Source: Lachnospiraceae bacterium
Lineage (GTDB): Bacteria > Bacillota > Clostridia > Lachnospirales > Lachnospiraceae
Reading direction: 5' to 3'
Length of the DNA: 64,000 bases
Assembly: GCA_017624855.1 (NCBI GenBank)
Contig: JAGAMF010000005.1
Span: forward strand, 1-64,000
Below are positions 17,903 through 25,817 of this stretch, one piece after another (position 1 is the first letter of the stretch; every line of letters begins with the position of its first letter). The translations under genes were made by a program, and so were the position numbers. The notes beneath the pieces are model-generated. The model made no database searches. It saw only the letters and a list, made by a program, of their open reading frames with translations, and was not told the origin of the DNA.

Positions 17903-18712
17903 ATGGCATTATTGGAAGTAAGTAACATTCGTAAAATATATGGCAAAGAAGAAGTTTTAAAAGGAGTTTCTTTCTCTCTGGAAAAGGGTGAGGTTTTGGC
18001 GATTATCGGTTCTTCCGGCGGCGGTAAAACCACACTTTTAAGATGCTTGAACCAGCTGGTTACACCGAATGAGGGTACCATCATGGTAAATGATAAAGTT
18101 ATTTTTGATTCCACGCTCAGTAAAAAAATGAGCGAGGCGGAAATTCGTGAAAACCGCTTACACTTTGGTTTGGTTTTCCAGCAGTTTAATTTGTTCCCTC
18201 AGTACAATGTAATGCGGAATCTTACTTTGGCGGCACAGTTGTTGGAGGCTGAGAAAATCAAAAAGAAGGGCGGCAGCAGAGAAGATAAAAGAGCTGCTTT
18301 TCAGAAAATCGATGAAAAGGCCGTTGCACTTTTGGAACGGGTTGGCTTGGCGGATAAAATGAATGCCTACCCTTGCGAGTTGTCCGGCGGACAGCAGCAG
18401 CGTGTAGCCATTGCAAGAGCCCTGATTCTCAATCCGGACATTTTGTGTTTTGATGAGCCCACCAGTGCTTTGGACCCGGAACTTACCGGTGAAGTATTAA
18501 AAGTAATCGAAGGCTTGAAGTCATCCGACAGCACCATGATTGTGGTAACCCATGAAATGGAGTTTGCCAGAAGAGTGGCAACCAAAGTAATTTTTGTGGC
18601 AGACGGCGTGATTGAAGAAATGGGTACTCCCGAAGAAGTGTTTGAGCATCCCAAGAGCGAGAAGTTACAGCATTTCTTAAATAAAGATGTGGAATTTAAA
18701 CCCGGAAAGTAA
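17903..18712 (+). CDS. Polar amino acid ABC transporter, ATP-binding protein
   Basis: A 269-residue ATPase. Walker A is GSSGGGKTT, the Q-loop is FGLVFQQFNLFPQ, the signature is LSGGQQQRVAIARAL, Walker B is ILCFDEPTSALD and the switch histidine lies in VVTHEM. A lysine-rich insert of about 15 residues (KIKKKGGSREDKR, near residue 120) lengthens it relative to the usual 240-residue GlnQ type. It powers uptake through the permease just upstream. Confidence 0.93.
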   Translation: MALLEVSNIRKIYGKEEVLKGVSFSLEKGEVLAIIGSSGGGKTTLLRCLNQLVTPNEGTIMVNDKVIFDSTLSKKMSEAEIRENRLHFGLVFQQFNLFPQYNVMRNLTLAAQLLEAEKIKKKGGSREDKRAAFQKIDEKAVALLERVGLADKMNAYPCELSGGQQQRVAIARALILNPDILCFDEPTSALDPELTGEVLKVIEGLKSSDSTMIVVTHEMEFARRVATKVIFVADGVIEEMGTPEEVFEHPKSEKLQHFLNKDVEFKPGK

Positions 18713-18724
18713 GAGGTATAACCG

Positions 18725-19480
18725 ATGAAATTTATATCTTGGAATGTAAACGGTATCAGAGCCTGCCGTGAAAAAGGTTTTATGGACTTTTTTAATGAAA
18801 TAGATGCGGATTTCTTCTGTTTGCAGGAAACCAAGCTTCAGGCGGGACAGATTGAACTGGATTTGCCGGGCTATGAGCAGTACTGGAACTACGCCGAGAA
18901 GAAAGGATATTCCGGAACCGCGATTTTTACCAAGCATAAGCCGTTGAGCGTACAATACGGTATCGGCGTGGAAGAACATGACCATGAAGGCCGTGTCATC
19001 ACCTTGGAATATGAAAACTTTTACATGATTACGGTGTATGTGCCCAATTCACAGGACGGCCTTGCCCGTCTGGATTACCGCATGCGTTGGGAAGATGATT
19101 TCCTTGCTTATATTAAAAAACTGGAAGAAAGCAAGCCTGTGGTATACTGTGGCGACTTGAATGTGGCACACAAGGAAATCGACTTAAAGAACCCAAAAAC
19201 CAACCGCAAAAACGCCGGTTTTACCGATGAGGAGCGCGGCAAGTTCAGTACGGTTTTGGAGAATGGTTTTATCGATACATTTCGATACTTTTATCCCGAT
19301 ATGGAGAATATCTATTCCTGGTGGTCTTACCGGTTCAGCGCAAGAGCAAAGAACGCAGGCTGGCGTATTGACTACTTTGTGGTATCCGGAGCATTGAAGG
19401 ATAAGTTAAAAGGCGCGAAGATTCATACGGATATTATGGGTTCGGACCATTGTCCGGTTGAGCTTCAGATGGATGTGTAG
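18725..19480 (+). CDS. xth: Exodeoxyribonuclease III / AP endonuclease
   Basis: A 251-residue enzyme of base excision repair that cuts at abasic sites and trims 3' ends. Conserved motifs are [17 protein letters not shown] (metal-binding glutamate), [21 protein letters not shown], the [12 protein letters not shown] loop, WRIDYFVVS and the catalytic histidine in GSDHCPVEL. Only 12 nt separate it from the transporter ATPase, so it may be co-transcribed, although the functions are unrelated. Confidence 0.95.
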   Translation: MKFISWNVNGIRACREKGFMDFFNEIDADFFCLQETKLQAGQIELDLPGYEQYWNYAEKKGYSGTAIFTKHKPLSVQYGIGVEEHDHEGRVITLEYENFYMITVYVPNSQDGLARLDYRMRWEDDFLAYIKKLEESKPVVYCGDLNVAHKEIDLKNPKTNRKNAGFTDEERGKFSTVLENGFIDTFRYFYPDMENIYSWWSYRFSARAKNAGWRIDYFVVSGALKDKLKGAKIHTDIMGSDHCPVELQMDV

Positions 19481-19562
19481 AACGCTTGTCTCAAAATTAT
19501 AAAAAAGGATGAAGTTCGAGCTTGTGCAAATGTTGCAGCAGTTCGGTATGGAGAGATATATG

Positions 19563-20636
19563 ATGAAAAAATTACTTGGTATTTTGCTCTGCGTCGTAAT
19601 TGCAGGCATTGCTACGATTTTAAGCGAATGTAAAATAGGGAATTTCTCAATGGAGATTATCGGTGCGCCGGTATTCTCCATTTTAATGGGTATGATCATT
19701 GCGATGATTGCGCCTAAGCTTCCCGCACACGATAAATTAAAGGATGGAATTAAATTCACTTCCAAGAAGATTTTGCAGTGGGCGGTTATTATTTTAGGAT
19801 TTAGTCTGAATCTTGGCACCATTGCCAAGATGGGTGGCCGGAGTCTGCCGATTATCATATCGACAATCAGTACATCGCTTATCATGGCATTTCTTATGAT
19901 GAAAGTCTTAAAAATGGATAAAAAGGTGTCCTGCCTTATCGGCGTTGGTTCTTCCATTTGCGGAGGTTCTGCCATTGCTGCAACGGCACCGGTAATTGAC
20001 GCGGATGACGAGGAAGTGGCTCAGTCCGTATCGGTTATCTTTCTTTTTAATGTGATTGCGGCTTTGGTGTTCCCGTATTTCGGGCAGGCAATCGGCTTTG
20101 GTTCGGAAGGTTTCGCAATTTTTGCCGGAACGGCGGTTAACGATACTTCCTCTGTGACAGCGGTAGCATCCACAGCGGAAGGCTTGTACGGAGTGGAAGG
20201 AATTCTTTCTTCTGCGGTTACGGTTAAGTTGGTACGAACCCTTGCTATTATTCCCATTACCTTGGCATTGGCGCTGTTTCGTACCTATAAAGCCAAGAAA
20301 TCGGGAAATAAAGGCAGTGAATTTTCTTTTAAAAAGATATTCCCGTGGTTTATTTTGTATTTTATAGGTGCTTCGGTGATTACAACAATTGTGGGGCTTC
20401 TGCCGGAGAGCGGTTTTACAGTGATTTACACCGGTACGTTTGTGAAGGCAATGAAATGGCTGGCGAAGTTTTTTATTGCCATGGCAATGTGCGCCATTGG
20501 CTTGAACACGAATCTGATTAATCTGGTAAAAAAAGGTGGTAAGCCTATCCTTATGGGATTTTGCTGTTGGGCGGCAATTACGGCGGTATCCATTGGCGTG
20601 CAGTTATTGATGGGGATGTTTTATACGGAGTTGTAG
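19563..20636 (+). CDS. YeiH-family membrane transporter (putative sulfate exporter family)
   Basis: About 357 residues with some ten membrane segments. It belongs to the YeiH/UPF0324 family: GMIIAMIAPKLPAHDKLKDGIKF near the start, the signature GVGSSICGGSAIAATAPVIDADDEEVAQSV in the middle, and GTAVNDTSSVTAVASTAEG. The family is annotated as putative sulfate exporters from weak evidence; the true substrate is unsettled. Several in-frame starts exist; the ATG at 19563 (or 19560) is preferred because GGAGAG at 19550-19555 lies just before it. The gene is the last conserved one before the accessory stretch. Confidence 0.85.
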   Translation: MKKLLGILLCVVIAGIATILSECKIGNFSMEIIGAPVFSILMGMIIAMIAPKLPAHDKLKDGIKFTSKKILQWAVIILGFSLNLGTIAKMGGRSLPIIISTISTSLIMAFLMMKVLKMDKKVSCLIGVGSSICGGSAIAATAPVIDADDEEVAQSVSVIFLFNVIAALVFPYFGQAIGFGSEGFAIFAGTAVNDTSSVTAVASTAEGLYGVEGILSSAVTVKLVRTLAIIPITLALALFRTYKAKKSGNKGSEFSFKKIFPWFILYFIGASVITTIVGLLPESGFTVIYTGTFVKAMKWLAKFFIAMAMCAIGLNTNLINLVKKGGKPILMGFCCWAAITAVSIGVQLLMGMFYTEL

Positions 20637-20732
20637 GGCGATTTGTCGAAAGCTGTCGATGGATTGATATTGAATCTCTCGAAGGGCAAAATTATAATAT
20701 AGTTGAATGATATGCTTTGAATATTTATTTGG

Positions 20733-20762
20733 AAAACAGATGGCGCAAGCTGTCTGTTTTTA
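20733..20762 (+). terminator. Terminator downstream of the YeiH gene
   Basis: AAAACAGA (20733-20740) pairs with TCTGTTTT (20753-20760), with an inner GGC/GCT pairing around a GCAA loop, followed by more T. It lies about 100 nt after the YeiH stop codon and opens the hairpin cluster. Confidence 0.75.
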
Positions 20763-20872
20763 TTACTTCATAGGAATTTCCTATGAAGTAATAAAAAATG
20801 CGTAGCTCACGGAGCGGAATATTGTTGCTTTGCAACACCGCTCGCGCGCGTAGAATGTGCTTTGCACATTCT
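20762..20872. repeat. Cluster of hairpins (element D)
   Basis: Three separate inverted repeats follow each other. First, 14-bp perfect arms at 20762-20775 and 20779-20792. Second, GAGCGG (20812-20817) with CCGCTC (20838-20843), enclosing GTTGC-TTT-GCAAC (20824-20836). Third, AGAATGTGC-TTT-GCACATTCT (20852-20872). CTCGCGCGCG sits unpaired between the last two. The cluster resembles the other long palindromes here in having an unpaired CTCGC-rich core, but shares no long identity with them. It overlaps the apparent 5' end of the next reading frame. Confidence 0.7.
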
Positions 20873-21424
20873 TTGTTCTATATATCAGGGAGGACTCAAG
20901 CTATAGAAAGAAAAGTAGATATTATCAAAGACCCGGACGGAAATAAGATCGTTTTTATACATGATATTCGTTTTAAGGGAAAGCGTTCAGTGGATTGGAA
21001 GGATGTAGAGGCCTATTTGAAGCAGTATGTGGGAGAATGTTATGATGTATTAGAAACAGCAGATAAAATTTATATAGGAAAAAATTTTCCAAGTGAAGTA
21101 AAAGGCTCAGAGGATACAATTAAATTAAGGGGGACAAATGCGAAAGCAAAAGCAAATGCCACTCAAAAAATACCACAGTTAATAGCATGTGCTACAAATA
21201 AGAGATGGGGTGAAAATAAAAAAGAAAAGCATAAAGCAGATGCAAAATATGGATGGTATAGGTATACAACCCGATTTGCGTTACCTGTATATAATGGTAA
21301 TTCGGTAGAGAGATATAATATTTTTCGGATAGAGATGTTAGTAAGACATTCAGAAGATAATAGACTGTATTTGTATGATATGGTAAATATCAAAAAAGAA
21401 AAGGAAACGAAGCACCCCACTTAA
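20798..21424 (+). CDS. Fragment of a phage-type protein, PBECR-like nuclease domain
   Basis: The frame is open for 208 codons, but the first 30 or so fall in the hairpin cluster and read as non-protein sequence. GGGAGG at 20889-20894 has no proper start codon at the right distance. From about residue 36 (VDIIKDPDGNKIVFIHDIRF) to the end the sequence resembles the C-terminal domain of large phage and MuF-type proteins: DKIYIGKNFPSE, LRGTNAKAKANATQKIPQLI, AKYGWYRYTTRFALPVY and LYLYDMVNIKKE. In my recollection this is a Barnase/EndoU/ColicinE5/RelE-like (PBECR) nuclease-type domain; this needs a profile search. Most likely a remnant left by a lost prophage or mobile element. Confidence 0.55.
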   Translation: MRSSRSGILLLCNTARARRMCFAHSLFYISGRTQAIERKVDIIKDPDGNKIVFIHDIRFKGKRSVDWKDVEAYLKQYVGECYDVLETADKIYIGKNFPSEVKGSEDTIKLRGTNAKAKANATQKIPQLIACATNKRWGENKKEKHKADAKYGWYRYTTRFALPVYNGNSVERYNIFRIEMLVRHSEDNRLYLYDMVNIKKEKETKHPT

Positions 21425-21464
21425 GCATCTGCCGTATGGTAACAAACCCGTTTCCTTTTCTATG
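21400..21464 (+). terminator. Possible terminator over the end of the phage-type fragment
   Basis: AAAAGGAAACG at the 3' end of the coding frame (about 21399-21410) is complementary to CGTTTCCTTTTC (about 21450-21461). The loop is about 40 nt, long for a terminator, and includes the stop codon. Confidence 0.45.
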
Positions 21465-21608
21465 AATTAATATAGCATTTAAGGATAAGCAAGTCAAGAA
21501 TGTATTTTGATTGTGGTTTTAATAAAAGTAGAAATAAAAAAGATTAGTGTATTAAGGAAATTTGGGAATAAAAAAGAAATCTGTCAATATCCAATTCATA
21601 ATTCCCCC

Positions 21609-21637
21609 TTTACAATTCAGGCCCGAATATGTTAGAT
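21609..21637 (+). promoter_or_regulatory. Candidate promoter of the methionine-type T-box leader
   Basis: TTTACA (21609-21614) and TTAGAT (21632-21637), spacer 17 bp. The rest of the 21465-21608 gap is AT-rich and I see no gene in it. Confidence 0.45.
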
Positions 21638-21664
21638 TTAAAAGGAACATAATAAAATAAACGC

Positions 21665-21927
21665 AGTGAAAAAGAGAGTAGGCTGTTACAGGCATTCACA
21701 GAGAATGTTCCCGGTGGAAACCGGCTGAGAGGAACAGATGTAGTGAGCAGTTGAAGATGGCTTTGGAGTGGCGCACCGAACCGCACAGGCGGTAAGGCTG
21801 CGACGGGTTTCGCCCGTTAAAGCGACAGGGTATCACAGGTACCCGCCAAGGTTTGCTTCGTGAGGAGCAGATGAAAAGAAGTGGTAACGCGGTCAATTCG
21901 CCTTCTGGAAACAGGGGGCTTTTTTTA
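21665..21927 (+). ncRNA. T-box leader, specifier reads AUG (methionine)
   Basis: T-box leaders bind uncharged tRNA and let transcription continue. The T-box sequence is a variant, AGAAGTGGTAACGCGG (21877-21892); its TGGT would pair with the ACCA end of a tRNA with discriminator A, as in tRNA-Met. A terminator follows: GCCTTCTG (21900-21907), GAAA loop, CAGGGGGC (21912-21919), then a T run. In stem I the line-up GAAG-AUG-G-CUUUG-GAG at 21753-21768 matches the spacing of the glyQS specifier loop (GAAA-GGC-A-UUCUU-GAG), giving AUG at 21757-21759. The leader is expected to control a methionine-related gene; metG lies 1.7 kb downstream in the same direction. Confidence 0.85.
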
Positions 21928-21940
21928 TTCTTATTAGGAC

Positions 21941-22168
21941 GGGCAGGTATGGGGTAAGCCGCATTCTGCTTGATTCTACGAATATAAGAATTTCTAGGTT
22001 CTTTTGGTAGGTTGTGGTAAGTCACGAGACCGGCTTAAACTCGCATCCGTGCTCGATTAAGCCTTTTTCCGACATCGTGTCGGAAAATCCCTGTTTAAAG
22101 AAGAAAAGAACCAAGAAATTCTAATATTCTCCGCAACGCGCAGAATACGGCTTATCCCATACCTGCCC
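21941..22168. repeat. Long palindromic element C (228 bp)
   Basis: The outer arms 21941-21968 and 22141-22168 match at 26 of 28 positions. A second arm pair (AAGAATTTCTAGGTTCTTTT near 21988-22007 and its complement near 22103-22122) continues the stem. The middle holds two small hairpins: GGCTTAA...TTAAGCC (about 22032-22062), with CTCG motifs in its loop, and TTTTCCGACA-TCG-TGTCGGAAAA (about 22065-22087). The whole would fold as a long stem with a forked head. It starts 14 nt after the T-box terminator. There is no T tract at its right end, so it is not a simple terminator. Confidence 0.82.
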
Positions 22169-22302
22169 TGTGCGTAGAAAGAATATGTATGAAAAAAGGT
22201 TGTATTTTAGAAAGATAAAAAATATGCAAAAAGTAACCTGAATTTGTATGGTTTAGTTCATTGTTTCTGTTTTGTGCAAAGCTATAAGAAAGGACCTTCG
22301 AT

Positions 22303-22890
22303 ATGAAAATATTTATTGTTTACTGTCATCCGTCGCAAGATTCTTTTACTAAAAATATGTGCGATGCATTCATAAAGGGGATAATCGATTCGGGTAACGA
22401 ATATATTATGTCTGACCTTTATAAGATGAATTTCAATCCTGTTATAACGGAGCAAGAATACATTAGAGATGCGAATTACAGAAATTTTCCGGAAGTTGCA
22501 AGTGATGTACTTGAAGAACAAGAGAAAATCAACTCTGCAGATGCCATAGCTTTTATTTATCCGGTGTTTTGGACCGAGGCGCCGGCAATGCTTGTAGGTT
22601 GGTTTGACAGAGTATGGTCTTATGGATTTGCATATGGCAATAAAACGATGAAACTTCTCGATAAGGCAATAATACTTTGTTCGGCAGGCAATTCTATAGA
22701 GAGACTGGAACAGTTTGGACTTCTTGACAGTATGAAAAAGGTTATGTTGGGGGACAGGCTTTACGACCGTGCTAAACAACTTGAGTTCGTTGTTTTCGAC
22801 AATACTTCGAGAGAAAATGAACTTCGCACGAAAAATTGGGAAACTAATCTTCAAAAAGCATACGAGATTGGGAAGATATTTTTTGATTAA
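22303..22890 (+). CDS. Flavodoxin-fold NAD(P)H oxidoreductase
   Basis: A 195-residue protein of the flavodoxin_2 (NQO1/MdaB/KefF-like) family. The fold start is MKIFIVYCHPSQDSF. The FMN-site loop and signature are FIYPVFWTEAPAMLVGWFDRVWSYGFAYG (the family norm is YPLWW..PA.LKGW.DRV...GFAY). Such enzymes reduce quinones, nitro compounds or other small electrophiles with NAD(P)H. The ribosome binding site is AAAGGA. It is the first gene after the T-box and palindrome and is followed after 14 nt by the STAS-like gene. Its codon use is less biased than that of metG, which fits acquisition, but I cannot quantify this. Confidence 0.85.
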   Translation: MKIFIVYCHPSQDSFTKNMCDAFIKGIIDSGNEYIMSDLYKMNFNPVITEQEYIRDANYRNFPEVASDVLEEQEKINSADAIAFIYPVFWTEAPAMLVGWFDRVWSYGFAYGNKTMKLLDKAIILCSAGNSIERLEQFGLLDSMKKVMLGDRLYDRAKQLEFVVFDNTSRENELRTKNWETNLQKAYEIGKIFFD

Positions 22891-22904
22891 AGGATGCTAT
22901 CAAT

Positions 22905-23594
22905 ATGAAAAAATGTTTAATCAAATCCGGTATTATTGCTTTGGGAATTACTACATTCATGGCTATTGTAAATTGCATTCTCGGCAAAACAACGGAAAAA
23001 ATAATAGGAATAAAATATAGGGGCGGTGAAATATCGAAAACATATGGCTTTGGCATTTCGCTCACAAAATCTTATCCGCTCTGTACGCCGGAGACGCAAA
23101 TTGATTATCCGGCGATAATCGGATTTGCTCCGTTAAATTTTATATTGACAGTCTTGGTGCTGTTTGTTATTTGTTTTATCATCTGTCTCATAATAGGCAA
23201 ATGCAAAAAGAGAAAGCAGTCCAAGGGCTATACTTCAGAATTCTGCGAAGTCAAATATGAGCCGGATTACAATGTGGTCTTTGTGAAATGGAAGAAATTC
23301 TGCTGTAACGAAGATTACAGATCACCGTTGGAATATGCCTTAAACATTATAAAAGAACACGATAATTGCGATTATGTAGCAGACACCCGAAGCGGATTTG
23401 AGAATATCCCCGAAGATACCCGGTGGGTGGCGGATTATTTTATGCCGAAAGCGGCAGAATACGGATGCAAATGCATTTATTTTATCATTGATGAGAACAA
23501 TTCCCTGAAAGAGGAGTTGGAAGGTCAGGCAAGCGATTCCTCGGATATAATCGCCTTTAAATATATCTACAGTTTGGATGAGGTTAGAGGATAA
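22905..23594 (+). CDS. Membrane protein with C-terminal STAS/SpoIIAA-like domain
   Basis: A 229-residue protein. Two membrane segments (about 8-27 and 74-102) enclose an outside loop of some 45 residues. After a basic stretch (KCKKRKQSKG) comes a soluble domain of about 110 residues (EVKYEPDYNVVFVKWKKF ... FIIDENNSLKEELEG ... IYSLDEVRG) that resembles single-domain STAS/SEC14-like proteins. Joining a membrane anchor to such a domain is unusual and may be a fusion. It lies 14 nt after the oxidoreductase gene and 59 nt before metG, with no terminator on either side. Its function is unknown. Confidence 0.6.
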   Translation: MKKCLIKSGIIALGITTFMAIVNCILGKTTEKIIGIKYRGGEISKTYGFGISLTKSYPLCTPETQIDYPAIIGFAPLNFILTVLVLFVICFIICLIIGKCKKRKQSKGYTSEFCEVKYEPDYNVVFVKWKKFCCNEDYRSPLEYALNIIKEHDNCDYVADTRSGFENIPEDTRWVADYFMPKAAEYGCKCIYFIIDENNSLKEELEGQASDSSDIIAFKYIYSLDEVRG

Positions 23595-23653
23595 TAATCT
23601 AAAACAAAAATAGAAAAATACCGCAATATGCGAAGAAATAGGAGGCAACTAAA

Positions 23654-25633
23654 ATGGAAAACAAAGGAAAGTATTACATTACAACGGCAATTGCTTATAC
23701 CTCAGGCAAGCCCCATATCGGCAACAGCTATGAGATTGTCCTTGCGGACAGCATTGCCCGTTTTAAAAGAAAAGAAGGATATGATGTATTCTTCCAGACA
23801 GGAACCGACGAGCACGGTCAGAAAATCGAGTTAAAAGCAGCAGAAGCCGGCATTACACCCAAGGAGTTCGTTGATGATGTAGCAGGCACCATCAAGGGAT
23901 TGTGGGATTTGATGGACACTTCTTATGACAAATTTATCCGTACCACAGATGATTATCATGAGAAGCAGGTGCAGAAGATTTTTAAGAAGTTATATGACAA
24001 GGGCGATATCTACAAGGGCGCATACGAAGGCCTTTATTGTACACCCTGTGAGTCTTTCTGGACGGAATCTCAGTTAAAAGACGGCAAGTGTCCCGACTGT
24101 GGCAGAGATGTTAAGCCTGCCAAGGAAGAAGCTTACTTCTTTAAGATGAGCAAGTACGCTGACAGATTAATTGAACATATTAACACACATCCGGAATTTA
24201 TTCAGCCCGTTTCCCGTAAAAATGAAATGATGAATAACTTCCTTTTACCCGGATTACAGGATCTTTGTGTATCCAGAACCTCTTTTAAATGGGGTATTCC
24301 TGTAGATTTCGATGACAGACATGTGGTTTATGTATGGTTGGATGCGTTAACAAACTACATCACAGGTATCGGCTACGATGCAGACGGCAACCATGATGAT
24401 ATGTACGGCAAGAACTGGCCCGCAGATCTTCACTTAATCGGTAAGGACATCATTCGTTTCCATACCATTTACTGGCCCATTTTCTTAATGGCATTGGATG
24501 AGCCCCTGCCCAAGCAGGTATTCGGTCATCCCTGGTTATTGCAGGGCGACGGCAAGATGAGTAAGTCTAAGGGTAATGTAATCTACGCAGACGATTTGGT
24601 AGAATTCTTTGGTGTGGATGCAGTGCGTTACTTTGTACTTCACGAGATGCCTTTTGAAAATGACGGTACCATTTCATGGGAGTTGCTGGTTGAGCGTATC
24701 AACTCTGACCTTGCAAATACCTTAGGTAACCTCGTAAACAGAACAATTTCCATGTCAAACAAGTATTTTGATGGCGTGGTAAGCAACAAGGGTGTTGCCG
24801 AAGCTGTTGATGAGGACTTAAAAGCAGTGGCAACCGGTACACTTGATAAAGTGCTTGCCAAGATGGAAACCCTTCATGTGGCAGATGCTTTGACTGAAAT
24901 CTTTGCTTTATTTAAGCGTTGCAACAAATACATTGATGAAACAGAACCCTGGGTACTTGCCAAGGATGATGCAAAGAAGGATCGTCTCGCAACCGTACTG
25001 TATAATTTAACAGAAGGCATCATCATCGGCGCATCTCTTTTAGAGAGCTTTTTACCCACAACCGCCAAGAAGATTGCGCAGCAGTTAAATACCGAACTTC
25101 GCGACTTTGACAAATTAAAAGAATTCGGTTTATATCCTGACGGAAATAAGGTAACCGATGCGCCTGAGATTCTTTTTGCAAGATTAAAAGAAGATGAGGT
25201 ACTTGAAAAAGTAACCGCTATGTTTGCAGAGCGTGCGGCAGCAGCGGCTCCTGCAGAAGAAACAGCGGAAAACTGTGGAAATTCTGTGATAGATATTGAA
25301 CCCAAGGAAGAAATTCTCTATGATGATTTTGGAAAGATGCAGTTCCAGGTAGGCGAAATCATTGCATGTGAGGAAGTAAAGAAATCCAAGAAATTGCTTT
25401 GTTCGCAGGTTCGTATCGGCAGCAGCGTTAAGCAGATTGTATCCGGTATCAAGCAGTACTACAGCGCAGAAGAAATGGTAGGCAAGAAAGTTATGGTTCT
25501 TGTAAACTTAAAACCTGCCACACTTGCGGGAATTGTATCCGAAGGTATGATTTTATGTGCGGAAGATGCAGAGGGCAACTTAGCACTTATGGTACCTGAG
25601 AAAGAAATGCCTGCCGGAGCAGAGATTTGTTAA
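23654..25633 (+). CDS. metG: Methionyl-tRNA synthetase
   Basis: A 659-residue enzyme that charges tRNA-Met. The class I signatures are GKPHIGNSYE (HIGH variant) near residue 20 and KMSKSKGNV near 298. Four cysteines in CTPCESFW and CPDCGR near 127-148 form the zinc knuckle. A C-terminal EMAP/Trbp111-type tRNA-binding domain (about 555-659, KMQFQVGEIIACEEVKKSKKLL...) is fused, as is common in Firmicutes. The ribosome binding site ATAGGAGGCA is strong. No promoter or terminator is evident in the 59 nt upstream, so transcription probably comes through the two preceding genes and may be governed by the AUG T-box leader. Confidence 0.96.
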   Translation: MENKGKYYITTAIAYTSGKPHIGNSYEIVLADSIARFKRKEGYDVFFQTGTDEHGQKIELKAAEAGITPKEFVDDVAGTIKGLWDLMDTSYDKFIRTTDDYHEKQVQKIFKKLYDKGDIYKGAYEGLYCTPCESFWTESQLKDGKCPDCGRDVKPAKEEAYFFKMSKYADRLIEHINTHPEFIQPVSRKNEMMNNFLLPGLQDLCVSRTSFKWGIPVDFDDRHVVYVWLDALTNYITGIGYDADGNHDDMYGKNWPADLHLIGKDIIRFHTIYWPIFLMALDEPLPKQVFGHPWLLQGDGKMSKSKGNVIYADDLVEFFGVDAVRYFVLHEMPFENDGTISWELLVERINSDLANTLGNLVNRTISMSNKYFDGVVSNKGVAEAVDEDLKAVATGTLDKVLAKMETLHVADALTEIFALFKRCNKYIDETEPWVLAKDDAKKDRLATVLYNLTEGIIIGASLLESFLPTTAKKIAQQLNTELRDFDKLKEFGLYPDGNKVTDAPEILFARLKEDEVLEKVTAMFAERAAAAAPAEETAENCGNSVIDIEPKEEILYDDFGKMQFQVGEIIACEEVKKSKKLLCSQVRIGSSVKQIVSGIKQYYSAEEMVGKKVMVLVNLKPATLAGIVSEGMILCAEDAEGNLALMVPEKEMPAGAEIC

Positions 25634-25708
25634 TAACTTTTAAGAAATTCGCATTTTCGCTCCGTTTTAGGCAGTATAGGTTTTGGTTGGTTTTGAAATT
25701 ATGTAAAA

Positions 25709-25774
25709 GTACGGCGTTTTGCGGTTGGTATAGCTTTTAAATGAAAAGGATATATTAATACCGTGAAGCCGTAC
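25709..25774. repeat. Imperfect palindrome between metG and the DUF1002 gene
   Basis: GTACGGC (25709-25715) pairs with GCCGTAC (25768-25774), and inside it GGTAT (25727-25731) with ATACC (25758-25762). There is no T run. The rest of the 184-bp gap (25634-25817) shows no gene. Confidence 0.5.
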
Positions 25775-25817
25775 ACATGATAAAAACACCTACCGAACAG
25801 AAAGGAAACGGTGTAGA

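Noticed and set aside
21696..22025. A 109-codon minus-strand frame over the T-box
   Set aside because: It is antisense to the conserved T-box leader and element C and has no ribosome binding site.
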